This document shows, in pieces, positions 63,470 to 64,000 of a stretch of 64,000 bases of DNA. The stretch covers positions 22,434 to 86,433 of the forward strand of contig NZ_ASRY01000267.1 in the NCBI RefSeq assembly GCF_000520815.1. The letters run 5' to 3'. The translations under genes and the position numbers were made by a program. This DNA is from Paenibacillus maysiensis. GTDB lineage: Bacteria > Bacillota > Bacilli > Paenibacillales > Paenibacillaceae. Every line of letters starts with the position of its first letter. Positions within the stretch are counted from its first letter, which is position 1. The notes under the pieces are model-generated. The model was not told where the DNA came from. It saw only the letters and a list, made by a program, of their open reading frames with translations, and did no database searches.

Positions 63470-64000
63470 ATGAAAAAGACAATGGTCTGGATTTGCACGG
63501 GTATTCTCGCAGCCTCGGCTATCACGTACACAGGACTTATTGCGAACGTCTCTGCGCAGCATGCAGAGCCGCTGAGCACACAGCAGGAAGTACAAGTAAC
63601 AGAAACAGAGCCTTCCCAAGCGACATTTAGCACAGAGGCGGTTAATTACGGCTCCTACAGTCAGGATGTATATGAACTGCAATCCCGTTTGAAGCTGCTG
63701 GGCTTTTTCGGGGCGGAAGTGGACAGTCATTTTGGCAGCAGTACATTGAAGGCGGTTAAGGGCTTTCAAAAAGAGTTTGGCATTACCCCTGACGGAGTGG
63801 TCGGAGCAAAAACAAAGCTAAAGCTGGTGAATGCAACGCCTAATTGGAAACCGACGGAAACTCCTTTACATCGTAAAAATCAGGGTTCCGCTCAGGGACA
63901 GACAGCGGACAATAATAAACCGGATCAAAAAGATGAAACGATGGGATCGGCTAACACGATGGGGTTGTCTGACAACGATCTCAAAATTATGGCTAAAACA
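63470..64000 (+). CDS. SleB-like spore cortex-lytic / cell-wall hydrolase (3' end outside window)
   Basis: The frame opens at ATG 63470 after GAAAGG and runs to the window edge (177 codons seen). It has a signal peptide (MKKTMVWICTGILAASA..., cleavage near VSA-QHA, ~residue 29), a Thr/Gln/Glu linker, and a peptidoglycan-binding domain type 1 (~60-115: VYELQSRLKLLGFFGAEVDS, then TPDGVVGAKTKLKL). A Lys/Asn/Gln-rich linker follows. The last residues (LSDNDLKIMAKT) match the opening of the SleB hydrolase_2 domain. A sigma-G-type promoter upstream supports a forespore germination enzyme. The catalytic domain itself is outside. Confidence 0.82.
   Translation, partial: MKKTMVWICTGILAASAITYTGLIANVSAQHAEPLSTQQEVQVTETEPSQATFSTEAVNYGSYSQDVYELQSRLKLLGFFGAEVDSHFGSSTLKAVKGFQKEFGITPDGVVGAKTKLKLVNATPNWKPTETPLHRKNQGSAQGQTADNNKPDQKDETMGSANTMGLSDNDLKIMAKT

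Overview
This window is a gene-dense, roughly 47% G+C chromosomal segment from an endospore-forming, peritrichously flagellated Firmicute. The gene order and many protein details fit Paenibacillus, most likely near the P. polymyxa group; this is inferred from gene order and protein character, with no database search. Every gene I can support lies on the + strand. I see no tRNA, rRNA, insertion sequence, prophage or CRISPR array. About ten genes appear to use TTG starts, so several starts below were set from Shine-Dalgarno (SD) spacing rather than from the longest open frame.

Bases 1-24,432 are the distal two thirds of a fla/che operon: fliK (cut by the window edge), flgD, a TIGR02530-type gene, flgE, swrD/flbD, fliL, fliM, fliY, cheY, fliO, fliP, fliQ, fliR, flhB, flhA, flhF, flhG, cheB, cheA, cheW, cheC, cheD, an unnamed membrane-protein gene and sigD. 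Four accessory genes follow: a FapA/DUF342 protein, a 106-residue orphan, a SwrB-like protein and an MltG-LysM-like protein. Together they encode the hook cap and scaffold, the C-ring switch, the type III export gate, the FlhF/FlhG placement factors, the chemotaxis phosphorelay with its adaptation enzymes, and the flagellin sigma factor. A strong intrinsic terminator overlaps the last stop codon.

Bases 24,433-37,838 hold the translation and envelope block: rpsB and tsf with a terminator between them, pyrH, frr, uppS, cdsA, dxr, rseP, proS (archaeal/eukaryote-like type) and polC. Bases 37,839-49,211 hold rimP, nusA, rnpM (ylxR), rplGA, infB, rbfA, nrnA, truB and ribF, then rpsO, then pnp. The rimP leader is long and structured and ends in an intrinsic terminator, consistent with NusA-dependent attenuation. 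Three promoters (pyrH, rimP, rpsO) carry inverted repeats in the -35/-10 spacer.

Bases 49,212-64,000 are sporulation and cell-wall flavoured: ylxY, mlpA, dut, dpaA, dpaB, asd, dapG, dapA, an RNase J gene, tepA, ylzJ, ftsK/spoIIIE and the start of a SleB-like germination hydrolase. Asd, DapG and DapA supply dihydrodipicolinate-pathway intermediates, which DpaA/DpaB turn into spore dipicolinate. The intergenic regions carry good candidates for a sigma-E promoter (ylxY), a sigma-K promoter (dpaA), two sigma-G promoters (tepA, sleB-like) and paired Spo0A boxes (ftsK). The dapA-RNase J spacer holds a potential RNA pseudoknot followed by a terminator.

The best leads for undescribed biology are the accessory proteins at the end of the fla/che operon, the structured leaders before rimP and RNase J, and the spacer palindromes. 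I do not see a clear self-contained novel system such as a defence island or a biosynthetic cluster.
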